Shown in pieces: positions 54,948 through 63,716 of a DNA stretch of 64,000 bases. The stretch is taken from the NCBI RefSeq assembly GCF_900111245.1, contig NZ_FOGO01000007.1, positions 186,001 to 250,000 on the forward strand, given 5' to 3'. Position 1 is the first letter of the stretch. Each line of letters begins with the position of its first letter. This stretch comes from Streptomyces qinglanensis (lineage in GTDB: Bacteria; Actinomycetota; Actinomycetes; Streptomycetales; Streptomycetaceae). Made by a program: the position numbers and the translations under genes. The notes under the pieces were generated by a model. The model was not told where the DNA came from. It saw nothing but the letters and a program-made list of their open reading frames with translations, and made no database searches.

Positions 54948-57188
54948 TCACGACCTCCTGTCGACAGTGAGGTCGAAAACGGTCTCGTACCGGTCGAGGA
55001 CGTCGTAGCCACTGTCGTACTCGAGGACCACGTCGTACACGGTCCAGGTGGCGCTACCGACCTGGCCGCCGGTGGGCATGTCCACCTCGGTCAGCGGCAG
55101 CGTCCACTCCCGCCACTCCTCGCGGGCATACGTCACGATCCGCGGGTACTGCACCTCGCCGACGACCACGTACACATCGGGTTCGCCCATGCCGGGCGCA
55201 CACCGCCACAACAGAACGTTCCCGGTCGACAGGAGGAACCGCAGCGCGTCCCGCTCCTGGTCGGTGCGCGTCCAGCACACGAGGCTGCCCTCGCGGGACT
55301 GCCGCACATCCGACAGCACCACCGGCGTCGCCCGGCCACGCACCCGGTACACGGTCTGCTCGATCGCCTGCTGCCACTCCGGCGCCTGCCGCACCGCCAC
55401 CCGCAGACCCACACCCGGCCGGGCAGGATCCGTCAACCAGGCGTAGTTCGGGTCGCCCGCAGTGAGCGTCACGGTGTCCGTGATCTTGTGGCTGTGGGCG
55501 CTGTCGTCGACCGCCACCGTCTCGATCACGTAGTACACCGGCACACCCAGCGGTGCCTCATAGTCCTCGATGACGAGGCTGTCGGCCGGGATCGAGTAGC
55601 CGTCGTACAGCCCCTCCGGGCCGCGCACCAGTGTGCGGCCACCGTCCGGCGTGACCCGCCACACCGTCATCAGCTGGCCGACGGTCAGCTCCCGCAGGAT
55701 GAGCTGCACCATCGCCTGCTCGTCGAACGCAGCCACTTCCTCCCGCGGCAGGGTCTCCCACAGGGCCGGCCGGTCGAGCTGCATGACCGAGCTCGACGAC
55801 GTCGCGGTGAGCGTGACCTCCAACTGGCCCTGGGTGGCGCCGGCCGGGGCTATCGCGTCATCGACGAGGAGCCACCAGCCGGGCGTCGGCGCATCGAAAG
55901 TGATCGCCGTAGAGCTGGACAGGTAGGTGTCGGTGTCGGTGTACCAGCGGACGGCGATAGCGATCTGCCACCCACCCGCGCCCACCTTGAACCAGGTCTC
56001 GGCGCGCCAGTTGTCGCCCGCCGTCACACCGGGGTAGATGCCGGACCGCAGGACACTCCCCGCCGCCGTAGCCGACGACACGGTGAGCGCGTAGTAGTCG
56101 AAAACGTGCTCCGCACCCCAGGGGCTGCTGCGGGCGATGGTGGCCGGCCCGGAGGCCACGGTCCACGATCCGACGCCCTCCTCGAAATCCCAGTCCGCCC
56201 AGGGCAGCAGGTTGCCGGTGCGGATCGCCGGGTTCGGCACCGCGCCCACCGCGCCGATGAACGCGCCCTCAGTCCGCACCACCTCACCGGCGCCGGCCCC
56301 GGTGATGCCGACCGCCAGACTGGCGGCGACCGCGCCCGCTGGGGCTATCCCGGAGGTGATCTGCCGGTACATGCCTGTACCCGGCGGCGCCAGCGTCGAC
56401 CGGTGCGCCTCCAGTACGGTGTCCGTCTCGTCGTAGAACCGCAGCTCCACCCACGTCGCCGACCCGGTGGTGGCGGGCCCCAGGTAGGCGAACGCCACAT
56501 ACTCCGTCCCCACCGTCACGGGGGGTCGTTCCACGCACTCGCCGCTCGCATCACCCGCCGCTGTGGCGGTCACCGCGACCTGCTCGCCGCCCGCGTTGTA
56601 GAACGTCGACGACCAGCTCGACACGGGTGCGATCCGGGAAACGGTGGCGTTCGTCTCCGCCGCCCACGCTGATGCGTCGACCTCCCCGCCCGCCTCGGCG
56701 TTGAAGCTGAGGAGGTTGCCGGGGTAGCGGATTGGCAGGCCGAGGTAGACGTTCTCCCAGTAGTGCACCACCCCCGCCCCGGCAACGGTCGATGACAGCA
56801 GCACCTGCGCTCGCACGGCGCCCGACGGGGCGACCCCGGCCACCGACACGCGATGCCAGCTCGCCGAAGCAGCGGCCGTCGTCAGCGACCACGTCACCGA
56901 GAGTTCGGCGCCCGCCGCGTCCAGCCAGCGGATACCAATCCGCTCCGGCTGAGCCGACGATGACGCGTCCGCGAACGTCCAGTACAGGGCGCCCGCATCC
57001 ACCGGCACCGACGAGAACGTGCGCGCCTGCATCTCCCCGGACGCCGCCGAGGTGAGCTTCAGGCAGCCGTCACCATTCCGCCCACCCGACGCCAGCGACA
57101 GCGAGCAGTTCGCCTTCGCCGCCCAGCCGGACGTGTTCGGATCCACCATCTCCGTCGTCGCCGACAGAAGGTTCCCCGGGATCGCCAT
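54948..57188 (-). CDS. Large minor tail protein with repeated carbohydrate-binding-like domains
   Basis: 746 residues. The first 470 hold three related beta-sandwich units, each starting with a GNLL or NLLPWADWDFEEG phrase and containing a SWHRVSVAGVAPSGAVRAQV-type strand pair, as in CBM4/9 modules. The last part (AYDPNYAWLTDPARPGVGLRV..., VYRVRGRATPVVLSDVRQSREGSL, in parts) is a distal-tail-like domain. It probably builds the tail tip and touches host polysaccharide. ATG 57188 follows GGGAGGTGAC, one base after the tape-measure stop. Confidence 0.82.
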   Translation of the reverse strand: MAIPGNLLSATTEMVDPNTSGWAAKANCSLSLASGGRNGDGCLKLTSAASGEMQARTFSSVPVDAGALYWTFADASSSAQPERIGIRWLDAAGAELSVTWSLTTAAASASWHRVSVAGVAPSGAVRAQVLLSSTVAGAGVVHYWENVYLGLPIRYPGNLLSFNAEAGGEVDASAWAAETNATVSRIAPVSSWSSTFYNAGGEQVAVTATAAGDASGECVERPPVTVGTEYVAFAYLGPATTGSATWVELRFYDETDTVLEAHRSTLAPPGTGMYRQITSGIAPAGAVAASLAVGITGAGAGEVVRTEGAFIGAVGAVPNPAIRTGNLLPWADWDFEEGVGSWTVASGPATIARSSPWGAEHVFDYYALTVSSATAAGSVLRSGIYPGVTAGDNWRAETWFKVGAGGWQIAIAVRWYTDTDTYLSSSTAITFDAPTPGWWLLVDDAIAPAGATQGQLEVTLTATSSSSVMQLDRPALWETLPREEVAAFDEQAMVQLILRELTVGQLMTVWRVTPDGGRTLVRGPEGLYDGYSIPADSLVIEDYEAPLGVPVYYVIETVAVDDSAHSHKITDTVTLTAGDPNYAWLTDPARPGVGLRVAVRQAPEWQQAIEQTVYRVRGRATPVVLSDVRQSREGSLVCWTRTDQERDALRFLLSTGNVLLWRCAPGMGEPDVYVVVGEVQYPRIVTYAREEWREWTLPLTEVDMPTGGQVGSATWTVYDVVLEYDSGYDVLDRYETVFDLTVDRRS

Positions 57189-57189
57189 G

Positions 57190-60100
57190 TCACCTCCCCG
57201 CCCGCGCACCCAGCGCCGTCAAAACCTCGCCATTCGACCGCCGCACCTCAGCCCGCGCGATATCCGTGATCTCCCGATCACCGACGTACACGGTCACCGA
57301 GAGGTCGCCGAGTGCGGGCTCGTCGGTGCCACGTGCTGCAGCCCCCGTCAGTACCTCCCACTGCCTGCCAGTCAGTACCGGCTCGGGCCGGCCTGTTCCG
57401 TTCGCGACGAGGTTGAGGCCGGGCTGGAGCAGACCACCGTCGTCGTACCAGTGCGGCGACCTTGACTGCCACCTCGCCCAGGCCCTCGCCGGGGTGCCGT
57501 AGTCGTAGCGCTTCTTGATGTAGCCCATGCCCCACTTGATCTGTGTGGCCGGGTTGGTGCGCCAGTCCGCGCCAGCCGACCGCATTTTGGAAGCCGGGAG
57601 CGCCTGCGGAATCCCGTAGGCGCCTGAGCTGGGGTTTTTCGCGTTCCAGCGCCACCCGGACTCACGGGTCCACAACTTCTTGAGCGGCGGCCACTGCTTT
57701 TGCGACCAGCCGAACTCACCCAACATCTGGCGAGCCGTGGCCTGCGCGGCCTTCGCCGACTTGCCGCCGCCACCACCGATGGCAGGCTTGAACCCGTACC
57801 AGTTCTTCCCGAACATCGGGCTGTTGTAGCCGCGGGCCCGGGAGCCGACGACGACGCCGTCGCCACCGCGCGACTCCACGTTCGTCCCGGCCAAGGTGCC
57901 CGCCGTGTGCCCCTTGCCCTTGTTCGTGATGCCGATCTGGTACGGGCTGCGCTTGTGGTACTCCCACCCAGCCGGAGCTCTCTTCCCGGAGAAGGAGAAC
58001 GTGGACCACAGGCGCCCCTTGGGCTTCTTGCCCTGGATGACCTTCTGGATGCTGCTGAGGAACCCCGAGCAGTCGAAGCTCGGGTTGCCCGCGCCGCCCC
58101 ACTGGTAGGGCTTCCCTGCCTGCGAGCGCGCCCACTTCAGCGCACGGGCGACGCCCTGCCCGCCCAGCTCCGAGGTCTCCGACCCCTTGATGGCGGACAG
58201 CGCCTCGGTGAGAAGTCCAGAGGGGACGGCCTTGGCTAGCGAGCCCCAGCCCTTGGTGCCGCCGGGCACCTTGTTGATCAGGGATCGGATGGGCTTGGCC
58301 GCCGCCGACGCGGCCTTGTACACGCCGCCCAGGGCCGCGTCCTTCAGCTTGCCCAGCCCCTTGGAGACGGACCCGGCGACCGCACGAGCACCCCCGGCGA
58401 GCCGCTCGCCCGCCCCCTTGAACCAGTCGACGGCACCGCCGAACGCGTATCCGGGCACACCGCCTGCTGCGGGAGCCGGACCGCTCTGGCCCGCTCCCCC
58501 GCGGGCCGCAGCCCGGAGCCCCTCGACGGCACCGTGGCCGCCTGCGCCCTGCACTTCCTTCGCGGTCCACACGTGCTCGCCGCGGGACAGCCGTGCGGGG
58601 ATGCTGTCGGACGTCGCCGTACCCGGCCCGTACACGGGCCCGCCGGTGGCGAACTTGAAGAAGGGCAGCTTCTTGATCGGCAGGACCTTCGCGGCGGTGT
58701 TCCAGAGGCCGCGCACGCCCTTGTTGTAGACGAGATCGATCACCCATTTGATCGGCTTCCGCGTCAGCGACTTGATCTTCGCCCAGGACTTTCCCAGCGC
58801 ATCCTTCGCCTTCCGGAAGCTGTCCGCCACCCTCGACACCGCGGACTTGATCGCGTTGAAGGCGGGCCGGATGCCCTTCTCCCAGGCGACGCGGATCGCC
58901 GTCCGGATGCCCGACCACACGGGCTTGATGACGTTCTTCCACAGCCACTTGAAGACGCTCGCCATCGTGCGGATCGCCGACTTCACGAAGCCGAAGTAGC
59001 GCTTGACGACGTTCTGCCACCACCAGGAGATGACCTTCCCGATGCCGCGGAACACCGGCGACAAGACGTTCCGCCACAGCCACGTCGCGACCTTCGCCAC
59101 CAGCCGGAACGCGCCCCGCACCAGCCCGAAGTAGCGGCGCACGATGTTCTGCCACCACCAGGTGACCACCACGGCGATCCCGTGGAACACCGGGCTGAGG
59201 ACGTTGTGCCACAGCCACACGGCGATCTTCGCGACCCAGCGGATCGCGACAACCAAAGCGTTGAACACCGGCTTCAGCACCACGTTCCACGCCCACAAGG
59301 CCGCGGTCTTGATGCCCTCCCACGCCGCCTGCACCGCGGTCCGGAACCAGCCCCAGCGCTTGTAGGCGTAGATGACGATCGCGACGAGCGCGATGATCCC
59401 CAGAATGATCAACGTGATCGGGTTGGCTTGCATGACCGCGTTGAAGATGACCATGCCGATCGTCCACAGCCGTGTCACGATCAGCGCCAGGTACATGCCC
59501 TGGATCAGCCACGGCAGGGTCGTCGCGATCGACGCAATCCCCCGCGCCAGCGCACCCAGCACGTCCAGGACCGGGCCCTGCAGCGGGATCAGCGCCCGCG
59601 ACACGTCGAGAAACGCCCGCCCCAGGTCACCCAGAGTGGAAGCGAGCTTGGGGCCCATGCGGGCCGCGTAGTCCAGGAACCGCTCGAACTCCGGGCTCCC
59701 CTTCAGACCGGTGCCCCAGTTCGCGAACCTGCCGGTAGCCGACTCCATCCGCTTGGCGATCGAATCGATGTGCGGCAGGAACGCTTGGATGATCCCGGCC
59801 ATGCCCTTGAAGATCCGGCCGAAGCTGACACCGAGGCTGACGACCGCAGGCTCGACACTGCCCTGCACGTCCCTCTTGAAGCTCTTCCACCACGGACTCT
59901 TGAAGCCGGCCGACACCCGGTCCTGCAACGTCTTGATGCCGCGGGCCGCCGCCAATACCAGCGGCGTCAACCCCGGCAAGGAGTTCTTCATGCCGTTCAG
60001 GGCCCGCGTGAACAGCGGCATCACAGCCGGCTGCAGGCTCCGCGACCAGGCCGAGAAAGCCTTCCGCAGCGACACGAACGCGTTGAACGTGCCCCGCGTC

Positions 60101-62175
60101 GCCGGCGTCATCTTCGCCAGCGCAGCCCGGTACTTCGCCTGCGCGGCGGCAGCCTGATCCGCGCCACCCGCCGCCGACAGCTCAGCCGACCGGATCTGCC
60201 GCTGCGCACTCGACACCGCATCCGCAGCCGACTGCTGCGCCACCGCCACATTCCGGGTGGCCTCACCCACCCGCTCCTGCGCGGCAGCCACATCCCGCGC
60301 CGCCTGCGTCTGCGCGCGGGCCGCCTCCACCTGCGCATCCCGCACCGCACGCGACCGGTCGGCCACCTGCTGCTGCGCCGACGCCAACCGCTGCTGAGCC
60401 GACCGCACCGTGTCGCTACCCGAGACCCCGGCCTTGTTCGCCGCCGCGGTCTCCGCCTTCAGCCGCTTCGTCTCGACCGTCTGGTCCTTGAGGCGCTGCA
60501 CCGCCTGGTCGTAGGCGAGCTGCGCACGAGCACGATCCAGCTCGCTGGACCCCGCATCCTTCATCGTGCGGGCCAGCGAAACCTGCGCCTCCCGCACACT
60601 CAGCACCGCATCCCGCTGAGAGAGCTGTGCCCCAGCGAGCCGGGCGTTCAGATCCTCCAGCTCGCGGGCGGCCTCACGGCGGGCATCCGTCAGATCCTGC
60701 TGTGCCTGCCGGGCATCACGCTGAGCCGACGACAATGCCCGCTCCGCGTCCTGCACCGCCCGGGCAGCAGCCTCCTGCCGCTGCGCCGCGGTCGCCGCCG
60801 CCTCCGCGGCAGCCTGCCGGGCCTGACGCACCTGCCGCTGGGCCTGCGCGATCTGCCGGGCCCCGTTCCGCTCCGCCGCCGCCAGCGCTTGCTGGGCGCT
60901 CGCCTGGGTCAGGGCATGCCGGGCCGCCTGCGCAGACGCCTGACCGCCGGACGCGGTCGCCCGCGACGCCGCCTCCTGCGCCGCCTTCTGCGCCTGCAGC
61001 GCACCGGCAATTTCCCGGACTGCGGGGACCGCGACCGCGGCCAGAGCACCCACACCGGCCGCCGCGACGGTAGCCGCCGCAGTGACCGCGCCGAGGCCCG
61101 CCGCCAGGGCAGGCACCGCGGGCAGGACAGCGACGCCACCCACGGCGATCGACAACTGAATGAGGGCCCGCACCGCGGCGGACGTGTCCACCCGCACCCG
61201 CGCCGTCTGGCCGTCGAGCCGGTTCACCATGGCCTGCACGGCGGCGAGCTGCGTCGCGGCAGCAGCCGCGTCCACCCGCACCGCCACATCCGCGTCCGAG
61301 GCGGAAAGCCGCTCCAGTCGCCCCTGCAGTTCGGTGATCTTCGCCTGGGCGGTGGCCGCGTCGATATCGATGCCGACCCGCACATCCCGCAGCGCCGTCA
61401 ACTGGGCCCGCAGGCTGGCGATCTCACCCTGTGCGGGGGTGGTGTCCGCCCCGATGTTGATGTTGGGGAGGGACGATTCTGCCTGCTGCACCGCGGCACG
61501 CAACCGCTGCCCGAACGTTCCGTCCGTCTCCAGGCGGATTGTGGTGCGATCCGCATGGAGACGGTCCAGCTCGGCACGCACCTCGGCGAGCTGCGCCCGC
61601 GCCGCGGCCGTGTCGGCCCGCACCGTCGGATTGGGGTGGGCGGCACCCAGCCGCCGCAGTTGATCCTCCAGCTCTGTGATTTCGGTGCGGGCCTCGCCCG
61701 TGTCGATGTCGACGCCGATGCGCTTGCCCGCGAGGGTCTCCATGCGGGCGCGCAGGGCCTGCAGGTCGGAGTCCGCCTCGGAGGTGTCTGCGCCGACGGT
61801 GACGTCGGGCAGCGACCGGAACGCGGCCTCGATGCGGGCGCGGGCGCTCCTCGCGAACGCCCCGCCCGCCTGCTCGCCCTGCTTCGCCGCCGCCGGGCGG
61901 GCAGTCCGCCCGCCCTGGGTGACCCCGTCCCGCAGCGCACCGCGGATCTCGGCGGTGATGCGGGCGGCGATCTGCGCGCCGATCTGCTGCCCGATCTGCA
62001 GGCCGACCTGACCCACCTCGGACTGCATCGCCGGCCCGAAGCTACGGCCGGCCGCCTTACCCGCATCCTCTCCGGCCTTCGTCGCTGCGGGCACCAGTGC
62101 CGACTTGAGGTGGTTGTAGATCCCCTTGGTGTTGGGGATGACATCGACCTCGACGGATCCGACGGAGATGGCCAC
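57190..62175 (-). CDS. Tail tape measure protein with NlpC/P60 and transglycosylase domains
   Basis: 1661 residues, the longest gene here. After IPNTKGIYNHLKSALVPAATKAGE comes about 700 residues of Ala/Gln/Arg coiled coil with heptad repeats, then hydrophobic spans (IQGMYLALIVTRLWTIGMVIF; TLIILGIIALVAIVIYAY, about 905-950) and repeated W-rich modules (LWHNVLSPVF, LWRNVLSPVF, LWKNVIKPVW). The C-terminus has an NlpC/P60 peptidase (about 1340-1460; Cys in FDCSGF, His in KGHTAG) and a transglycosylase (about 1480-1600; Glu in TRESGWRW, SGAYGIPQA). It sets tail length, up to about 250 nm at 1.5 A per residue, and opens the wall during entry. Confidence 0.95.
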   Translation of the reverse strand: MAISVGSVEVDVIPNTKGIYNHLKSALVPAATKAGEDAGKAAGRSFGPAMQSEVGQVGLQIGQQIGAQIAARITAEIRGALRDGVTQGGRTARPAAAKQGEQAGGAFARSARARIEAAFRSLPDVTVGADTSEADSDLQALRARMETLAGKRIGVDIDTGEARTEITELEDQLRRLGAAHPNPTVRADTAAARAQLAEVRAELDRLHADRTTIRLETDGTFGQRLRAAVQQAESSLPNINIGADTTPAQGEIASLRAQLTALRDVRVGIDIDAATAQAKITELQGRLERLSASDADVAVRVDAAAAATQLAAVQAMVNRLDGQTARVRVDTSAAVRALIQLSIAVGGVAVLPAVPALAAGLGAVTAAATVAAAGVGALAAVAVPAVREIAGALQAQKAAQEAASRATASGGQASAQAARHALTQASAQQALAAAERNGARQIAQAQRQVRQARQAAAEAAATAAQRQEAAARAVQDAERALSSAQRDARQAQQDLTDARREAARELEDLNARLAGAQLSQRDAVLSVREAQVSLARTMKDAGSSELDRARAQLAYDQAVQRLKDQTVETKRLKAETAAANKAGVSGSDTVRSAQQRLASAQQQVADRSRAVRDAQVEAARAQTQAARDVAAAQERVGEATRNVAVAQQSAADAVSSAQRQIRSAELSAAGGADQAAAAQAKYRAALAKMTPATRGTFNAFVSLRKAFSAWSRSLQPAVMPLFTRALNGMKNSLPGLTPLVLAAARGIKTLQDRVSAGFKSPWWKSFKRDVQGSVEPAVVSLGVSFGRIFKGMAGIIQAFLPHIDSIAKRMESATGRFANWGTGLKGSPEFERFLDYAARMGPKLASTLGDLGRAFLDVSRALIPLQGPVLDVLGALARGIASIATTLPWLIQGMYLALIVTRLWTIGMVIFNAVMQANPITLIILGIIALVAIVIYAYKRWGWFRTAVQAAWEGIKTAALWAWNVVLKPVFNALVVAIRWVAKIAVWLWHNVLSPVFHGIAVVVTWWWQNIVRRYFGLVRGAFRLVAKVATWLWRNVLSPVFRGIGKVISWWWQNVVKRYFGFVKSAIRTMASVFKWLWKNVIKPVWSGIRTAIRVAWEKGIRPAFNAIKSAVSRVADSFRKAKDALGKSWAKIKSLTRKPIKWVIDLVYNKGVRGLWNTAAKVLPIKKLPFFKFATGGPVYGPGTATSDSIPARLSRGEHVWTAKEVQGAGGHGAVEGLRAAARGGAGQSGPAPAAGGVPGYAFGGAVDWFKGAGERLAGGARAVAGSVSKGLGKLKDAALGGVYKAASAAAKPIRSLINKVPGGTKGWGSLAKAVPSGLLTEALSAIKGSETSELGGQGVARALKWARSQAGKPYQWGGAGNPSFDCSGFLSSIQKVIQGKKPKGRLWSTFSFSGKRAPAGWEYHKRSPYQIGITNKGKGHTAGTLAGTNVESRGGDGVVVGSRARGYNSPMFGKNWYGFKPAIGGGGGKSAKAAQATARQMLGEFGWSQKQWPPLKKLWTRESGWRWNAKNPSSGAYGIPQALPASKMRSAGADWRTNPATQIKWGMGYIKKRYDYGTPARAWARWQSRSPHWYDDGGLLQPGLNLVANGTGRPEPVLTGRQWEVLTGAAARGTDEPALGDLSVTVYVGDREITDIARAEVRRSNGEVLTALGARAGR

Positions 62176-62196
62176 AGGAGGACTCCCTCCCGCGCG

Positions 62197-62649
62197 TCAG
62201 GCCGCGCCTCCGTTGATGAGCTGGAACAGCCGCTCCGCGGCGGCATCCGACATGGGGGCGGTCTTCCTCTTGCGGGGCTTGGCCCCCGGGCGTCGGATCG
62301 GCTCGGGCTGATCCGGCCGCTGCGACTTCTTCTCCGTGTTGACGCAGATCAGCGTGTACTGGAGCTGCGCCACCCGGTCCGCCAGCAGCGCCAGCAGTTG
62401 CTCGGCCTGCGACCAGCGGCCCTTCTCCGGCTCGCCCAGGTCCGCCTGCTCATCCAACTCGACGTCGGACAGGCTGTTGCGGATGGCGGTCATCGTGTGC
62501 GACTCGGGCGGCAGATGCTGGATCAGCACCCGCAGCCACGCCCACGTCCGCCGCCCGGCCAGCACGTCGGTGATGTCGTAGTGCCGGTCGATGAGGTCAG
62601 CTCTTACCGCCTCCGGGTGCTCCTGCCAGACCGAGACGGCCCACCGGAT
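62197..62649 (-). CDS. Tail assembly chaperone T part, reached by -1 frameshift
   Basis: This frame has no start of its own. A -1 shift at GGGGAAA (62649-62655) in the preceding gene joins residues 1-104 of chaperone G to 150 residues from here: IRWAVSVWQEHPEAVRADLI, ITDVLAGRRTWAWLRVLIQHLP, MTAIRNSLSDVELDE and a basic end. The AVRADL...RRTWAWLRVLI pattern is that of gpT-like partners in siphoviruses. The 254-residue fusion guides tape-measure folding and tail-tube assembly. Confidence 0.85.
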   Translation of the reverse strand: MRWAVSVWQEHPEAVRADLIDRHYDITDVLAGRRTWAWLRVLIQHLPPESHTMTAIRNSLSDVELDEQADLGEPEKGRWSQAEQLLALLADRVAQLQYTLICVNTEKKSQRPDQPEPIRRPGAKPRKRKTAPMSDAAAERLFQLINGGAA

Positions 62650-62960
62650 TTCCCCAGGTCCTCACCCCCGGCACGGGCCGCGGCCTCCGCGAACCGGCCG
62701 ATCGCGTCCATGTCCGGGTCGAGTTCCTCATACACCTCGACGTCGTCCTCGTGGAGAACGAGCGCCATGAACGCGTCCATGTCGCCAGAGTTCAGGGCAC
62801 GGAACGCACTCGCGCGCCAGCGGCCGGCCGGGAGAGCCCGGACGTCCTTGGTGACGCCGTCGTAGCCGGCGAGGGGCACCGGCACGTAGGGGTCGTTCTC
62901 CTGCTCGGCCTCCGCCTCCTGCGCGGCTGCGGCGTCGAGTTCCTTCTTCGTCGTGGGCAT
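62604..62960 (-). CDS. Tail assembly chaperone G
   Basis: 118 residues when read without a shift, starting MPTTKKELDAAAAQEAEAE behind AGAGAGG. The core (DVRALPAGRWRASAFRALNSGDMDAFMALVLHEDDVEVYEEL, in parts) is the conserved chaperone region that also recognises the tape measure. Near the end the codons CTG GGG AAA form the slip site that yields the G-T fusion. Position between major tail protein and tape measure is diagnostic. Confidence 0.88.
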   Translation of the reverse strand: MPTTKKELDAAAAQEAEAEQENDPYVPVPLAGYDGVTKDVRALPAGRWRASAFRALNSGDMDAFMALVLHEDDVEVYEELDPDMDAIGRFAEAAARAGGEDLGKSGGPSRSGRSTRRR

Positions 62961-62999
62961 AGCGCGGGCCTCTCTCTTCCGGGCGCGGGCCAAAGGGAA

Positions 63000-63039
63000 G
63001 GTGGCGGGCCGGGCCCGCGCCAGAGGGCGGCCCGCCACC
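63000..63039 (-). terminator. Hairpin behind the major tail protein gene
   Basis: An 11-bp perfect stem (63000-63010 with 63029-63039) around an 18-nt loop, between the major tail and chaperone genes. It could stabilise the major tail mRNA or lower read-through to the chaperones. Confidence 0.55.
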
Positions 63040-63053
63040 AGTCATGGGGCCCG

Positions 63054-63641
63054 TCAGGACCCGGTGTACTCGGGCGTCGCAGGCAGACGGTCCGCGTGGT
63101 AGACGGTGTTGCCCTCCGTGTCGGGATAGGCGGTGATCGTCCACTCGTAGCCGGCCGTCTCGTCCTGCTTGTGACTCACGTCCGAGCGCTCCGACACCTC
63201 GCCCTCGGGCACGTAGAACCCCTGCATGACGTTGCCGTCGATGACGATGAACCACCAAGCGCGGCGGTCCGGCAGCGGCGACGCGGTCTCCGCGTAGGTC
63301 GTCAGCCCGTCCTCGTCGGGCGCCAGATCCGCCTCGGCGATCCGGTACTGGATGGACTTGACCGTTGTCCGGCTGGTCTCCCACGCCGTCAGGCCGAACG
63401 TGCGGACGGACTTGGTGATGGTCGTGCGCCACGGCGACGTGTAGCCCCAGGGGGTGTACTCCTCCGAGTCCTCGTCGAAGCCCTGCGTCAGGCCGTCCTC
63501 CGAGATGCCGCCGATGGGCTGCCACAGCCCTGTCGGTTGGATCAGCGGATCGCCAGGGGAGGTGGTTCCGACAGGCGCCGTCCATCCACCTCCGTTCGCA
63601 CCGATCGCTGACAAGTCCGCAGCGCGGGTGATGTTGACCAT
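63054..63641 (-). CDS. Major tail protein
   Basis: 195 residues. N-terminal MVNITRAADLSAIG, central WGYTSPWRTTITKSVRTFGLTAWETSRTTVKSIQYRI (in parts) and the end YEWTITAYPDTEGNTVYHADRLPAT are the pattern of actinophage tail-tube subunits, a beta-barrel that stacks in hexamer rings. ATG 63641 has GGGAG 8 nt upstream. Hairpins stand on both sides of the gene, fitting the need for a high copy number of this subunit. Confidence 0.88.
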   Translation of the reverse strand: MVNITRAADLSAIGANGGGWTAPVGTTSPGDPLIQPTGLWQPIGGISEDGLTQGFDEDSEEYTPWGYTSPWRTTITKSVRTFGLTAWETSRTTVKSIQYRIAEADLAPDEDGLTTYAETASPLPDRRAWWFIVIDGNVMQGFYVPEGEVSERSDVSHKQDETAGYEWTITAYPDTEGNTVYHADRLPATPEYTGS

Positions 63642-63664
63642 CAGGGGGTCTCCCAACATGCGAA

Positions 63665-63686
63665 AACCCCGCACACGGGCGGGGTT
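63665..63686 (-). terminator. Intrinsic terminator before the major tail protein gene
   Basis: On the minus strand AACCCCGC, 6-nt loop, GCGGGGTT then TT: 8 perfect pairs with a T-run, between the tail terminator and major tail genes. Confidence 0.75.
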
Positions 63687-63716
63687 GGGTTACAGGTCCG
63701 GCGCGGGCCTGGCCGG

